DNA of 64,000 nt from Letharia columbiana (GCF_014066305.1 NW_023501043.1:496001-560000); one strand, 5' to 3'; numbered from the stretch's first letter, positions 20,183-32,879 are shown. Translations and numbers: made by a program. The notes: a model not told the origin generated them from the letters alone.

Positions 20183-21523
20183 TCATTGTTGATTTTCTTC
20201 CTTCCATGCCTCAAATTCCTTGCTTGGCTTCCCGTCCTGGACGTGAGTGAACAACAAAGATGCCAGTTCTGGGTATTCGTCGTTGAATTTATCTTGTGCT
20301 TCGTTCAATGTCTTTAGAATCCCATCCAGTAATGCTTTGTTGTTGGCCTGGTAATCCTTGATGTTGTCGAGATCCTCCTGTCTATCCTTGACTTGCTCAT
20401 TGTTCTTGTCGGGGAAAGGCGTAAGTTTGGTAGCTCCCCTGATAAGTTTCGTGGCGATTCGATGCTGAGCTAAGAGTGGAGTAACCATTCCATGGATCCT
20501 TTCCGTCACCGTTGACAGTGCCATCAGCTTTCCTTCCGTTCTTGCGAGAGTACCCTTCAATTCTGCCATCTCCTTCCTCATACCCGAGCAATCATCGCAG
20601 GCATCTCCTCCATCCTTGACTTCCTTTTCTGAATCCGAATCCTCGAAGACGAACGGCTTGAAAGTCGGTTCCTTCTTGATCATCACATCTCCGCTCGGGG
20701 TTTCAGGCTTCTTTTCCTCCGGCCTCTCGGAGGCCTTTCTCAAGAATTCAGCTTCGCCTGTAGTATTTCCTGACCCAGACCTCGTCTTGTGTGTCGAGGC
20801 TCCGTCATTCTTGAGTCGTTTCGTGTTAGCGTCCGACGGCGATGCCGTCCGTTTCTTGGTCTCTGGCAAAGTGTCCTCAGTCTTCTTCAAAGAATCTGCC
20901 TTCTTCGCAGCGACTTTCTTAGCTTTCTCGAAGTTGTACTTGGAGTTCTGAACAAAGCAGAGGTATCCTTGGTGGAGATTGTGGTTGTTGTGCTTCGTGG
21001 CATTGGTGTGAATGCTAACATCTCGAGGGTAGTCGCGTTCTTCCCCTTCATCTCCATGCATCTGCCAAATTCCGAACACAACCTTGTAGTACCACTTGGT
21101 TCCTCCATTGTCTTTCACGTCCATTTTCGCTGCTTGGCCTTTCATGATGTAATTCTGGTGCAGGGCTTTGCTCGCGAAGACCTGGGGCCTGTATTCATGT
21201 CGTTGGGTTCCAGAGATGTGTCGCGCCTCCACTATTTTGGCGGTCCAAGCATCGGAAAGATTCATGTCATGGGGAGGGGAATCAACACCTGCTTGCAGTT
21301 CCTCGGTGGGAACAGCCTCATCCCAGTAATATTCCTCATTCTTGGGCAGGCCTTCCGCCCAACGTAAGACTGGCCTAGGTCTCGTGACGGGAGGCATCCT
21401 TGAGTAACGAGCCACGGAATCGAGGAAGTTATTCAAATCTTGGTGGTGAAGGCTTGGTAGGATTGTCAGAGGTCTTCGCAACGCGGAGCAAAGACGATAA
21501 GGATCCTGATCAAATGTATTCAT
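20183..21523 (-). CDS. Unrecognised charged protein, possibly inside LTR element
   Basis: Open frame of 446 residues; a second plausible start is MPPVTRPRPVLRW (21397). The first half is mixed and possibly folded (WYYKVVFGIWQMHG, DYPRDVSIH). The second half is lysine/glutamate-rich with a possible nuclear localisation stretch (KKVAAKKADSLKK) and a likely coiled coil around MRKEMAELKGTLARTEGKLM. I do not recognise the family. A further frame continues to 19666 (Pro/Thr/Ser-rich) and reaches the purine tract of the LTR at 19433-19679, so both may be cargo or the distal coding region of an LTR element that has lost its other LTR. Confidence 0.45.
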   Translation of the reverse strand: MNTFDQDPYRLCSALRRPLTILPSLHHQDLNNFLDSVARYSRMPPVTRPRPVLRWAEGLPKNEEYYWDEAVPTEELQAGVDSPPHDMNLSDAWTAKIVEARHISGTQRHEYRPQVFASKALHQNYIMKGQAAKMDVKDNGGTKWYYKVVFGIWQMHGDEGEERDYPRDVSIHTNATKHNNHNLHQGYLCFVQNSKYNFEKAKKVAAKKADSLKKTEDTLPETKKRTASPSDANTKRLKNDGASTHKTRSGSGNTTGEAEFLRKASERPEEKKPETPSGDVMIKKEPTFKPFVFEDSDSEKEVKDGGDACDDCSGMRKEMAELKGTLARTEGKLMALSTVTERIHGMVTPLLAQHRIATKLIRGATKLTPFPDKNNEQVKDRQEDLDNIKDYQANNKALLDGILKTLNEAQDKFNDEYPELASLLFTHVQDGKPSKEFEAWKEENQQ

Positions 21524-22658
21524 TCTCCCGTGACAAGACTTTTAACAATGTTGATGATATGTCCCGGCATGGTGGACGGGGGGGGCTTTGATTCCGCTAA
21601 TGCCTTCGATGAGGGAACTCTTCCCGGTGCTCTGGTCTTCAACGATAACAATTTTGAGAAGCGGTAGACCTAGAATCTCAACGCTACAATCGCGAAGCGT
21701 TTGGGTCGCTTGAACAAGAGATTTTACAACTCAGCTAAGCATGTGTTATACATTTTTTTAATAAAACGAATAAGCGCATTAACGATCACGTTGGGATCTA
21801 AAAACATCTTCTCAGTTATGATTCTTAAAGAGGCAGAACATTTGTAAAAAAGAAGAACTTTCTCACTCGATGTCTCATCAACGTTTATAATCTCTCTTCC
21901 TTCCTTTATCTTCGTGCTAATGGGATTACTCCTTACTCTTACGGCTCTTCTTAGTTATCGCAGCTCCCCTTTGAAATATAAAATAATTTGATGAGAGGAT
22001 GACTTGTAGGACTGGTATGGATCTAAATGCCCCTTGGGCTGGTCCGCTCATGATATCGTGCTTCGATTGTCAGTCACCCTCTTGACTTTGTCACGGGAAA
22101 TCGTTTTCTGGCTAAGAACCTTATCAGTCAAGGGGACTCCCTGAGAAGAAGGAAGGTGTCTTATAGGATAAGGGTAATGTCTTATAAGACAAAGTGGATG
22201 TCTTATAAGACAAAAGCTCAAGCAGAGTTGGCTCAAGCTTTGGAATCCTCATTTGGAGCAGGCGTTTTGGTGAAGGTACGTCCGAATTTGGCTCAAAATG
22301 GCGTGGCTCATGAATCAAGAAGTGGTATTAGTGCTGAAAACGGATATTGAACACCGTTAAGTCGGACCATGCTTCCCCCTAGGCTCGCGATGCGTCGTCG
22401 CTGGTGCAAACGAGGCTTTCGTCACAGGCATTTTGGATGAGGAAAAGGCGCATGGAGGCTTTCGAGATCGCTCGCGCTTTCGTATCCTTGTTTTTGCGGA
22501 GTTTGACTTGGAAGAGCTGATTTGAGGCGATCTCTGAATTGCCGCACGTCTTGTTGGCTCGTTGTTAAAGAAGCAGCTCCTGCGCTTTTGCGTCCTCCAA
22601 GATCATTCCGAGCAGCTGGTTGTTCCCTCAGTTGCCTTTCCATGACACTTGGAGCTTC
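21524..22658. other. Gene-poor stretch
   Basis: No domain recognised in any frame. The only structure noted is a cluster of three palindromic octamers near 22157-22216. Confidence 0.45.
22157..22216. repeat. Triplicated TCTTATAAGA palindrome
   Basis: TGTCTTATAGGATAAG, TGTCTTATAAGACAAA and TGTCTTATAAGACAAA follow one another at about 20-24-bp spacing. The core TCTTATAAGA is self-complementary; the first copy is imperfect. It could be a protein-binding array or only a minisatellite. Confidence 0.5.
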
Positions 22659-23260
22659 CTAAACTCTATCCTCGACAGGCATTGACTTTACAGCGTTCTC
22701 AAAGTTGCTGGGATCGCTGACTAGTGGGATGTGATGCACGAGCTTCAGGTATTGAAGATGAGCTTCAATAGTATACGTTCTCGAGTCTGTTTTGTTGGTG
22801 TCTGGTGGAACCCATCGAGCATTTTTAGTGAACATTGCTGCGGTTTCGACATTAACGTCCGGCATTTCCATCGCTTGATCTGCTTGTGTAGCCTGTCGCA
22901 AACATAAGTACTGATCAAGGGCCACAGGCTTGCTTGACTTATTGCTCTGGCCAGAAGATCCAGAGAATCAGTAAAATCTCTGGTTTCTTCGTCGAATCGT
23001 AACTGGTATTTCCATTTTTTCGTACCTTCTTCTGCTGAGCCATGGTTGCCATTGGCCCAGCGACTATTGAGACTTGCCTTGAAAAAGGAGGAGTGTAAGC
23101 CAAGGGCCACACCATGAACGACAAAGCGATCTCTATGCTTGTGTAATTTTATATATATGAGAGCACTTGAGGGATCAGAGTACTGTGTATCTGAGCTCGG
23201 CAATGGTGCTCTCATATGGGCAATCGGCGCCGCCATTGTGATTTGAGTATCCGCGGGCAA
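22659..23260 (-). pseudogene. BTB/POZ-domain protein, frame-disrupted
   Basis: The first frame (from 23260) contains a BTB-like core: SSALIYIKLHKHRDRFVVHG, then GLHSSFFKASLNSRW and KYQLRFDEE. This fits the H-x3-L-x3-S-x2-F pattern of fungal BTB proteins, which usually act as adaptors for CUL3 or in protein-protein contact. The rest is in another frame: SGQSNKSSKPVALDQYL, then YLKLVHHIPLVSDPSNFENA and KSMPVEDRV. No intron of acceptable form bridges them, so a frameshift near 22940-22990 is the simplest reading. BTB assignment is moderate. Confidence 0.55.
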
Positions 23261-26200
23261 TTCCTCCGAAGCGGCTGCTCACGTTCTAGTGGTATGTGAA
23301 TCCTTGCTACCTGGGGCAGCACGTTTCGCCACTCTTTCAAGGCTTTGATGATTGCTCCACTCCAAATCCTTTGAATTCCCATTCTTGGCGACGCAGCTCT
23401 CAAAATGGTAGTTGACTCACTGCCACTTGATGAACTGCGAATCGCATACTGGGCATTGGAAGAGGCCGCGGTGGAATCTTTTCACTGAGAGGTATCTCGG
23501 GATCAGCCTTCTTTCTAGTTTTCCAATCTTCCCATATGGTGCTCCAACAGAGAAGTTGACTCTTGCTCGCTTTGGTGTCTTTGTATCTCGCGATATTGTT
23601 TCCGTCGAGATCGGGTCTTCTACCCTCGCTTGTATTCGAGCCTTGCCCAAGGTTCTCAAAGATGGCGCCCAGTCCATTCGCTTTTTGGAAAAATTTCCGT
23701 CATGTATGAGAGTTTTAGGTGGGTGAGGTGGCGATCACGGATGCCACCAGTGTTGACCTTGGCGGCAGAACCCTTTGGCTTCTTGGCAGGACGACCGGCT
23801 ATACAGCAAATTAGCTTTGATGGAGATCTTAGGCTCGCAGGGAGATTCTACCTTTGGTGCCAGCAGCTCTGCATATACATATACTTCTTCCCTCCTCGTC
23901 GCACAATGCTATCACGCAGGGGGTTTAGATCTAAACCGTGTCTGCAGCCTTTCTCAATATGGCATTGATATGGTCTTTGCTGTTGTCAAGGCTCTTTCTG
24001 GCGTTGCGAAATCATCTTTTCGATCGGTAATGATAGATGCACCTAAGGCACCTTCGAGGCTGACCATGGAAGTGGTCGTTGGTGACTCTTGCGCCCTGGA
24101 AGGGCAGGGACGGGATCTCCCGCCAGGGTTCATGTAGGACATCTGTGACGCTGATCAATATCTCCGCCTTCTGATGTCTTTTGCCGATTGCTCACCTAGA
24201 GGCTTCTCGGTCAGCATCTCGTGGGTATCAAAAAACCTTTGTTACATCTTTTTCCTCAAGGTGATCTCGATAGAGATCGGCCCAATAGGTCATCCCATGT
24301 TCCGCGAGGAATTCTCGGACCATGGCTTTATGCGCGGCATTGTCATGAACGGTCGCTGGTTGCCCACGGGCGACATGCGTCCACCGAGGCTTTGGCAAGC
24401 GATTTATCGTTCAGGCTTATCCCGGATTCGGACCAGTATGTAGGAACTCTTCAGGGGAACTTTGGAACTTGTCAATTGTCGAATCCTCGATGCTGAGTGA
24501 TAGCTTTCCAGGACCACCAATGATTACTGGGATATTTTCGTTCTCGCATGGCACCTTTCGACATTGCACCTTTCGCTGCTGATGTGGTGAAAGACGTCCA
24601 TTCTCGTCTGACTGCCCAGTCATCGCTTCGATGAAAATCTCAGTTCAATAAGTGAAGCTTCTCGACTTTTTGCGCTCAATGAGTTCTAACGACTTGGCGT
24701 TATCGTTATCGATAGCAAGATCGATAACCTCGCCAATGTTCCGCTTCGTAGACGTTGTGGAGCTATAAGGTTGTGTCTCAAGCGAAGGTGGTGTTCTTGA
24801 GGATATCAGAGGCTGTATTGCTATAATTCGCGAGTGCTGGAGAAATACGCTTGGTGACACGGCCATTTATGATGTGCTGACACTTGGCGAAAGGGGCAAG
24901 GGTGGTGGTAGCCTTATAATCCGGTGTTTTAGGAATGAAAGTCAGAATTGCTGAGAAGAGCTTGGCGTTGTTCTCGGGCTTCTTTCAATTGACTGCTGGT
25001 AGTCCCTGAACCGCCTTGGGGGGCTGCTTGAATACATCAGTAAACTAGATGTGAAGTATCGAACCCTGCGCCTTAATCACAATCTGGAATTAGATGTAAT
25101 GTAGAGGTAGGGGAAATAGAAATTCAAATACCTTTCTCCAGATCCAGAGAGGCTTTCAGTCACTCGTAAAAACAGGATAATCGCGAATCCTGACATCTGT
25201 TAGAGTTGCGCAGGAGCTCGCCCATATCTGTGACGACGTTAGTTCGACTAATTAGTCGAACGCTTGCAAACGCTTGTAAGTATTCGTAAGACCTTGGAGA
25301 ATGAGAGGAGAAGAGAAAATCTAATCTAATGATTGAAACTCTTCAAATTCACCAGCAGCTTGCCTTTTTTTTAAGAACTTAGAACAAGAAGAAATACTAT
25401 TTGTACGCGAGACAGATGGTATTCAAAAAAGGGCTAGATTTGGGTTTCCGAAGTAAACAGTTCACCTCGACAATTTGGGAGCTGACTAAGGTTTCACCTT
25501 CGAGGATTCAGAAGTACGAAACCGCGGAAAGCTTTTCGTTGATCTTGAGATCTCAGCGACAGAGTTTTCAGGGTGTTTGGGGCCATTCCTGAGTTGAAGA
25601 TATTCGATCGGGATGGAACCGTAGAATGGTATAAGATAGAAGTATGCTCAAGTGCTTGCCAGATAAATTAAAAGATTGAGTAAACTCTATCTAAATTGCG
25701 ACTTCCAGCTATAAATTTTGCCGTAAACACGTTCTGTTCTCTGCGACATTCACCTTTAGGCTAGCGGTGAGGTGTAGGAGCAGCCAAGTCTAAACAATCT
25801 TTATTATCAAGTTCAGATAATTTCACGCAAGTCCTCTCAATAATCGAGTATTTGAAGATACGCTGGCGGTCATATCGATATCAAACTTGACAAAATTATG
25901 ATTAGAGTCAGTCAAGTGCTGCTCTTTGTTTGTTGAAGAGCTATCTGCGAGTTAGGGCACGATGATGGGTTCATTCTTCGTCGGTTGAGTATCTCTCATT
26001 CTATTTAACGTTCATTAGCCATATCTAGTCTCGTTCCGTCTTACCTTTCTCAAGGAATCTCCACTGACATGTGAGACGACAATGGGCATCAACGTACTTT
26101 ATGTATGACGCAAAGTCCTCGGATGACTCTCACGCAAAATCAAAGCGGGAAATTCAGATGTGGTCACGGTGAGCTTCCGGAATGCGATCATTCAGCTAAA

Positions 26201-27540
26201 ATTCATCATCTCCATACTCTGTTGAGCACCGTTTGTAGCAGCGTTCGGATTCGCGTTGGACTTTGGTATGTATAGATATACAAAATACTGGTACCGGGTA
26301 GATGTAGAGATGTGCGGCAATAGTTTGAGATTGAATAGATCAAAAGTACTTGAAATGTTGATCGCCGTAGCACACAATGAACGAATCGTCACGAGAGACG
26401 TGGACGGAGAGAGATGTGTGTCTAAAAGCAACGGTGCCGAAAGTTTGGGAGGTTTAAATACTTGGGGGTGTCCAAGGTAGACCTTCACACGGATGCAGTG
26501 AAGCTCGTAAAGACTTCACGGCGCCCATGCAGTCACACAAGATTAGAGTGACCGTGTAGCAGTAATTGCGAACAGCAGTGAATGGTGTCCGGGAACGACT
26601 TACCCGTGTGTATTCACGAGACCGTTTATGACTCCTTGATCAATGTTGGTTACCTGAAGAAGCTCACTGACTCTACCTCCACTCTATACCTCAATCAATG
26701 TGTTCTACCGCCTCCCACACCCCTCTCGCTGATCGGCTTTGTGCTCAGTCTCCCATTGACTCTGTCTATGGTCCTCACCTGGTCCGCGCCATCATTATCC
26801 CATCCTCTTTAAACACACCATATTGAAATACGGTAGGCTAGAATGGGCGTAGAAATGTGGCAGCCGTAGGGTTTATTATCTGCAGACAATATAAGATAAA
26901 GGGCAGCCTGCTCGAGCTGTGTGCAAAGCAGATTAGCATCAATTATGAATGAGAGCGGCAGTGACGTATACATAAGTTCACCTTTGTTTCGTTCTCGAAG
27001 ATGGCATCGGTGTCGATAGGCCTTAACCAGTCAATTGTGCTGACCAGTATTGGTATGTGAAGGCCTGATCCCTACTTATCCTGTACAGTTTCATAAGCCA
27101 GAACGGGCAGCCAAGTGGCTACTCCACATCCAACTCTCAAGGGATACACTTCATTATAGGGTTATGAAGTGTCTTGAAGGTCTTCTCAAGCTTGTTTTTG
27201 ATGGCTCAAAGGTTTCAATGACGGCCTGGATATCGTTCTTAACGGAAATGAGAATTGTAGATTCTACTTCAACGAGTAGAGGAAAAGGCTCTGGGATAAA
27301 AAGGTCGGTCGACAAATCTGTAAGCTCAGGCCGTGACTGGAAGCTTGCGGTTCTAGAAAGATAATGTATCCAAAATCTTGCGGAGCTGACAGACATAGAG
27401 CAGGGTTTGTGGTGTGAGTGTCGGATGACTTGGAGAGAAGGCGGTCTCAAGTGGAACTGGTTCTCACAGCGAAGAAACAAACGATGATATAGACCGAAGA
27501 CCTCGCTCAATGAGATACAGAAGCGCGTATACTTTAGAAG
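23261..27540. other. Gene-poor flank of the AT-rich island
   Basis: Scattered short frames in all directions, none with a clear domain. A minus-strand frame at 23417-23677 contains CPVCDSQF but nothing else diagnostic. Contains a 20-bp perfect palindrome at 25242-25261. Probably decayed coding DNA. Confidence 0.4.
25242..25261. repeat. Perfect 20-bp palindrome
   Basis: GTTCGACTAATTAGTCGAAC equals its own reverse complement with no spacer. It stands alone in the gene-poor region. Confidence 0.75.
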
Positions 27541-27865
27541 AGTAGGTTTGTCTAAGAATATTATTATAGAATAAGCCAGGCCAGTTTTTATAAATTTATA
27601 TTTATTAAATATTTATTTAAATTTAATTTATCTAAGCTATTATCTTAATTAATTTATTAATTAATTTATAATTTTAAATTAATATTTAATAATTTATAGA
27701 TATAAGTAAAGATATATAAAGTTTTATTAATATTATTTTTTGATTTATTTAACTATTTAATATTTTAATTATTTTAAGATTTTTAGAGAAAAAAATTAAA
27801 AAGCTTAATAACTTTAAAGACTTCGAACTTTAAATTTAGAAAATTTGATATATTATTATTATATA

Positions 27866-28420
27866 CGAGTAAAGGCCTATGAATTAAATTCATAATCATT
27901 TTTTCAATTAGGGCTGTCGAGTAAATTTTAATAAGCGATCTTTAATGAGCGATATCTGAATTCCTTGCCTTTAAATATCTATAAGACTAAATTTAGTAAT
28001 TCTTTTTTTATTTGAAAGCCCATATTACGTTCTATAATTTAAATAAAAAATTTTAAAATTTTAATAGAAAATAAAAAAGTTATTCTAAAATTAAATAATG
28101 TGCACCTGTTTTTTGATCAGGGCTGTCGAGCGAACTTTGGTGAGCGATATTTGAATTCCTTGCGCTTTAATAATTATAAGACCGAATTTTAAAATTTTTT
28201 CATTTCTGAAAAGCGCATGTCTCGGGCTATAATTTAAAAAAAAAAACTTAAAATTTTAATAGAAAATAGTAAAAAGTAGGAGGAGAGATTTTTAATAGTT
28301 GCGGACGCTAATTTATTTATCCGTGGTGTCTAACTAAAAAGCGTAGACCTAATAAATTAATAATTGACTGCATATACAAATTCAAGGTTTTCAAGCTCAG
28401 CCCTACCTCATTCTATCAGT
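27866..28420 (-). mobile_element. Short deletion derivative of element Y (y1)
   Basis: Carries the 3' end of element Y (CGAGTAAAGGCCTATGAATT on the plus strand) at one side and the 5' end of Y (CAGCCCTACCTCATTCT) at the other, with only about 550 bp between. The interior has two diverged copies of a GGGCTGTCGAG...GAATTCCTTG unit. No coding capacity, so it is a MITE-like non-autonomous derivative. Confidence 0.6.
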
Positions 28421-28483
28421 ATATCAGTATATATAAAAGAATAAGGTAGGGCTGAACTAGAAAACCTTGAATTTGTATGTGCA
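28369..28483. repeat. Head-to-head Y termini forming a 46-bp-arm hairpin
   Basis: Two Y-type 5' ends abut in opposite orientation; arms of 46 bp match with about four differences around a spacer of about 23 bp. It marks the junction of y1 and Y copy A. Confidence 0.75.
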
Positions 28484-30513
28484 GCCAATCATAAATTCGG
28501 GGTTATTACGCCTTTTGGCTAGACTGACTGAGTCAGCCCGCTAGCCCTCCCGAGCTCCCTCATCAAAAATTTGTGTGTAGAAGTTTTACACTCTGAAATA
28601 ACCAGCTCCCTACGGATACTATTTCTTCATAATTTCGTAAATTATAGAGCTCAGTGTGCGCTTTCTAACGCTGTAAAAATAATGAAGTTTGGCCTACTAT
28701 TGGTGGATTAAATGGATATTCAAATATGGTAGTCATGGTAGTCACACCAGACGCGTCCGGGATCGGATAATAATCCTTCCACCTGTTTATGTAACCATTA
28801 TTCTTCCACCACTCTACCAATTCTATCACAATCGTCTTCGATACCCCTCGCCCAAAGGTCACTCAACGTTTCAGGTACGTACACCCCTTTTGCCCGCCTC
28901 TTAGAGCCAGGCCACCCCTCGGCGAATCCGCTACTGCTGGCAATCGAGGCCGCAAGCGAGCCCAACAGCTACCTACTACTACTCATAAACGCGTTGGAAG
29001 GCCCTTAAAAAGAGCCCGAACGGATACGTTCTCCCCTACATACTCCTCCCAAGCCAGCGATAAGTGGGTTAAACTGACATCCAAATATTGTAGTCACACC
29101 AAACGCGTCCGGTTCAGGCACATACACCCCTTTTACCCGCCTCTTAGAGCCCCTACTAACGCCCCCAGGCCACCCCTCGGCGAATCCGCTACTACTGGCA
29201 ATCGAGGCCGCAAGCGAGCCCAACAGGTACCTACTACTACTCATAAACGCGTCGATACCCTCGCACTCAGTTGAACAAGAGGAGGATCTACAATAGGCGA
29301 ATGCGGAGAACACTACGGAGACAGTCATCAGCAGCAGTAACACAACAGGCCTACTCTCCACGGTCTCACACCAATCCACTCAGCCAGTGCAAGAGAAGTC
29401 AATACAGCAGGCGAATACGGAGAACACTACGGAGAAATCAAGCGGCAACAAGGCCCCCAGCACCAAGAACACGGCTCAGCTCTCCAAGATCCCACGTTAT
29501 ATGCTCTCCACGGTTCCACATCAAATCATCACTCAGCAAGCGGAGAACACCACTGCAACTTAGCCTGTTATCCCCACTGCATTAAGGAGTAAGAGGAGGA
29601 ACTACAACAGGCAAATGCGGAGAACACTGCGGAGAACACTATGGAGAACACTGCGGAGAAACCAAGCGGCAACAAGGCCACCATCGTCAAGAACACGGCT
29701 CAACTCTCCAAGATCCCACGTCAAATCATCACTCAGCAAGCGTCGTCAGCCAGTCACTTAGTCATCCACTCAGTCAGCCACTCAGCTAGCCACTCAGTCT
29801 GATACTCTACAAGAGAAGGAGCAAGAGAAGGAACTACAACAGGCAAATGCGGAGAACACTACGGAGAATACTGCGAAGAAACCAAGTGGCAATAAGACCA
29901 CCATCGTCAAGAACACGGCTCAGCTCTCCAAGATCCCACGTCAAATCATTACTCAGCAAGCGGAGAACACCACTGCAACTTGGCCTGTCATCCCCACTGT
30001 ATTGATATGGTACATCACTACAATGACGTCACAAGAGGAGGATCTACTGCGATGATCACAGTCAATTGGGCCTCTGCAGGAGGGACATCGGACGATACAT
30101 ATTTGGACGAATTGAAACCGTCCGATGTCTACAGCTATCTCATTATTCGAAAGATTTCACTACGGCAGGAGATATTGTGGGATTCACACCACTAATTGGC
30201 ACGTTGTCTCCATTTCTTTTCGGTATTTCGATACTTCTTGCCATAAGGATATAGCCTTTCTCTATTTTTTATAGGCAATTATTATGGATCAATCCTCCAC
30301 ACTCAATACACCTTCCTAAATAGGCCTTAGCGCGCCTCTCTCCGCATATATATGCCTGTATATCATATAGATTAAATCAATTTTATAGTGGTGGAAGTAG
30401 GTCAAAAACGCATAGCAAGCGATCAGATTTCGATTTCACTTAGGGCTAGGGCTAAAATTCGATTTGACTTAGAAAAATCCAACTTCATGAATTTAATTCA
30501 TAGGCCTTTACTC
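28437..30513 (+). mobile_element. Element Y copy A (AT-hook/ENTAE repeat element)
   Basis: Starts AGAATAAGGTAGGGCTGA and ends at GAATTTAATTCATAGGCC. A broken frame near 28927-29110 reads GNRGRKRAQQ, HKRVGRPLKRARTD and DKWVKLTSKYCSHTKRVRFR, i.e. AT-hook-like; part of this is duplicated at 29100-29280. Further on, a frame reads QQANAENTAENTMENTAEKP, GNKATIVKNTAQLSKIPRQI and TQQAENT, repeated about three times with changes. Many stops interrupt it. The frame called by length here (RRTLRRTLRR-type) is the wrong frame of this repeat. Class of element is uncertain; ends show an imperfect inverted AGTATATATAA motif. Confidence 0.6.
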
Positions 30514-30516
30514 GTC

Positions 30517-31456
30517 AGTATATATAAAAGAATAAGGTAGGGCTGAGCTTGAAAACCTTGAATTTATATATACAGTTAATCATAAATTCGGGTTCGCTAC
30601 GCTCTTTGATTAGACCGGCTAAGTCATCGCGGGTAAATAAATTAGCGTCCGCAACCATCAAAAACTCGCCCTCCCACGCCTCCCTCATCAAAAAAATAGG
30701 TGTACGGAGGTTGCCACCGAAAGTCCTGAACATTAGGGTTAGGGCTTCAAAACCCTTGGCATTCTTGGCAAATATCTTGAATATCTTAAATATCACATCA
30801 ATACTATATATATAAAGTGTATGCATATGAAGTACATAGTAGCGATATTACTGCATGCATACGGGGTATATAGTTGCGATATTACTGTGTGCACAGTAGC
30901 GATAGCAGCGCAATAAAAGCATAAATTGTCACAGAAGAGAATTCAGGAGTGAATAGAGCGTATACCTAGACATATTGCCGAAGTTATTCGTTTACGAGGC
31001 GATAACGAGTATCGAAAGGGCCGTAAAGAGGGGATAAGCGGCCCTATAATCCAGCTAACCGAGCAAATCAGTATATACGTAATTATATAAAACATCGTAT
31101 GTAGATTATAAAGCTATTTAAGAAATTTACTAAAATGCTAGAAATACCAAGAATACCAAGGGTTTTAGCGCATGTTCAGGACTTTCGTGCAACCTCCGTA
31201 TATTATTGACACATAGAATAACTTTTTTGTTTTCTATTAAAATTTTGAGATTTTTTTTTTAAATTTTGAAGCGCTGTTTGTGCTTTCCGAATTTTTAAGA
31301 ATTCTGAAATTTAGTCTTATAATTATTAAAGCGTAAGGAATTCAAATATCGCTCACCAAAGTTCGCTCATTAAAGATCGCTTACCTACTTACTCGATAGC
31401 CTTAATTAAAAAAATGATTATGAATTTAATTCATAGGCCTTTACTCGTTATATATA
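30517..31456 (+). mobile_element. Short Y derivative (y2) interrupted by a MITE
   Basis: Begins CAGTATATATAAAAGAATAA and ends GGCCTTTACTCGTTATATA, i.e. the two ends of Y in inverted-repeat form, with the same interior as y1 in opposite orientation. A TIR element is inserted at 30705-31198. Confidence 0.6.
30705..31198. mobile_element. Tc1/mariner-type MITE with TA flanks
   Basis: 494 bp. Left end CGGAGGTTGCCACCGAAAGT, right end (reverse complement) CGGAGGTTGCACGAAAGTCC; both continue with CTGAACAT and an ACCCTTGGYATTCTTGG word. It is flanked on both sides by TA (30703-30704, 31199-31200). No transposase frame. Confidence 0.75.
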
Positions 31457-32879
31457 CTAATATTAAGAATATATTTATAAATATTTATAAAAAGTAACAG
31501 TTCGGTTATCGAGTAATAATATATCGAAGTTATAGATTATTAAGTTTCTTTAAAATAGTTTCGAGATAGCTCGCTTCGGATTAAAGCTACCTCGAAATCT
31601 ATTAATACTAATATATATCTAGAAGTAAATATCTCATATCAGTTAAACCATCAAAAAAATAAAGCTTAATAAGGTTTTCTACTTAGACTTATCTTAAGGT
31701 CGATAGAGCTAAGCTAAGACTAGTTCACTACGAGCTATATAGTTATCTATTTTATATCTATTAATAGCTCTTTATTCGATTTCGTCTCTTTTAGAGCTAT
31801 TATATACTTTTTATTTTACTTACTTACACCTATATATAGCTAGCTATTATTTCACTTCAGATCTATATTATAGACGTGGGAGTTTTCTCGGCGCCGAGGT
31901 ACGAATACGTCTGTTTAGGCCTCTATTCAGCTGTTATCCCGGCGTCGAGAACGGCCTAATCACTTAATATCTCATATCTATATACCCTATATATGTGTGA
32001 TGCGTGAGAATGAGAATACTAAAAATGAATAGGTGAGTCAACTCGCAACAGTGGGACCGCGGGTTTATGGGTCCATTACCTATTATTATTAGAAAATATA
32101 GTTTACTAGAATACTTAATTTCATGAGAAAACGCATAATACTACTCTATAGGAAATGCGGAATCTTAAATCCGATACTTAGTTTCATGAGGAAACGCGAA
32201 ATACTAGGAAATGCGAAATTTTAAAATCCGATAAGTCCGGTCTAACACTTAAATGCCTACTTCTCATCAAAATTCTATGGCAACTCCGTATAATAAGGAT
32301 AAAAAATTCTAGTTCTTTCTTGCTATCAAGGCTTTTATATTAAAGAACTTAATTCCTCGATTTTTAGACCTTATCGATTTATTACTTCGTGAAAATCGTA
32401 CCTCTTCTTCTACTACCTATTCTTCTACTATCTTATCTCTTCTACCTCTTTTACTACTTTTATCTCTTCTATCTTACTATAGTTACTACGGTAAAGCCTA
32501 TAATAAAGTCTTCGAAATATTAAATACTACTTAAATATATATATCGTTAAAATAAAAATAGATTATATCTAAGTTTAAAATAGAGATACTTACTATATTA
32601 GATTTATAGACGACGACTATAATATCGTAGTATTAGCTATTATAATAGACTATAATAGTAAGTTATTTAAATAAGTAGTAGTAATAGCTATAATAGTAGT
32701 AGCCATCTAAGTCGGATTTATCGGATTTAAAAATTTCGTATCTTCTAGTATTTCGCGTTTCCTTATGAAACTAAGTAAGTTCGATTCAATACTTAAATGT
32801 CTACTTCTCACTAAAATTCTATAATAACTCCGTACAATAACGATTAATAATTCTATTTCTTTCTTGCTATTAAGGCTTC

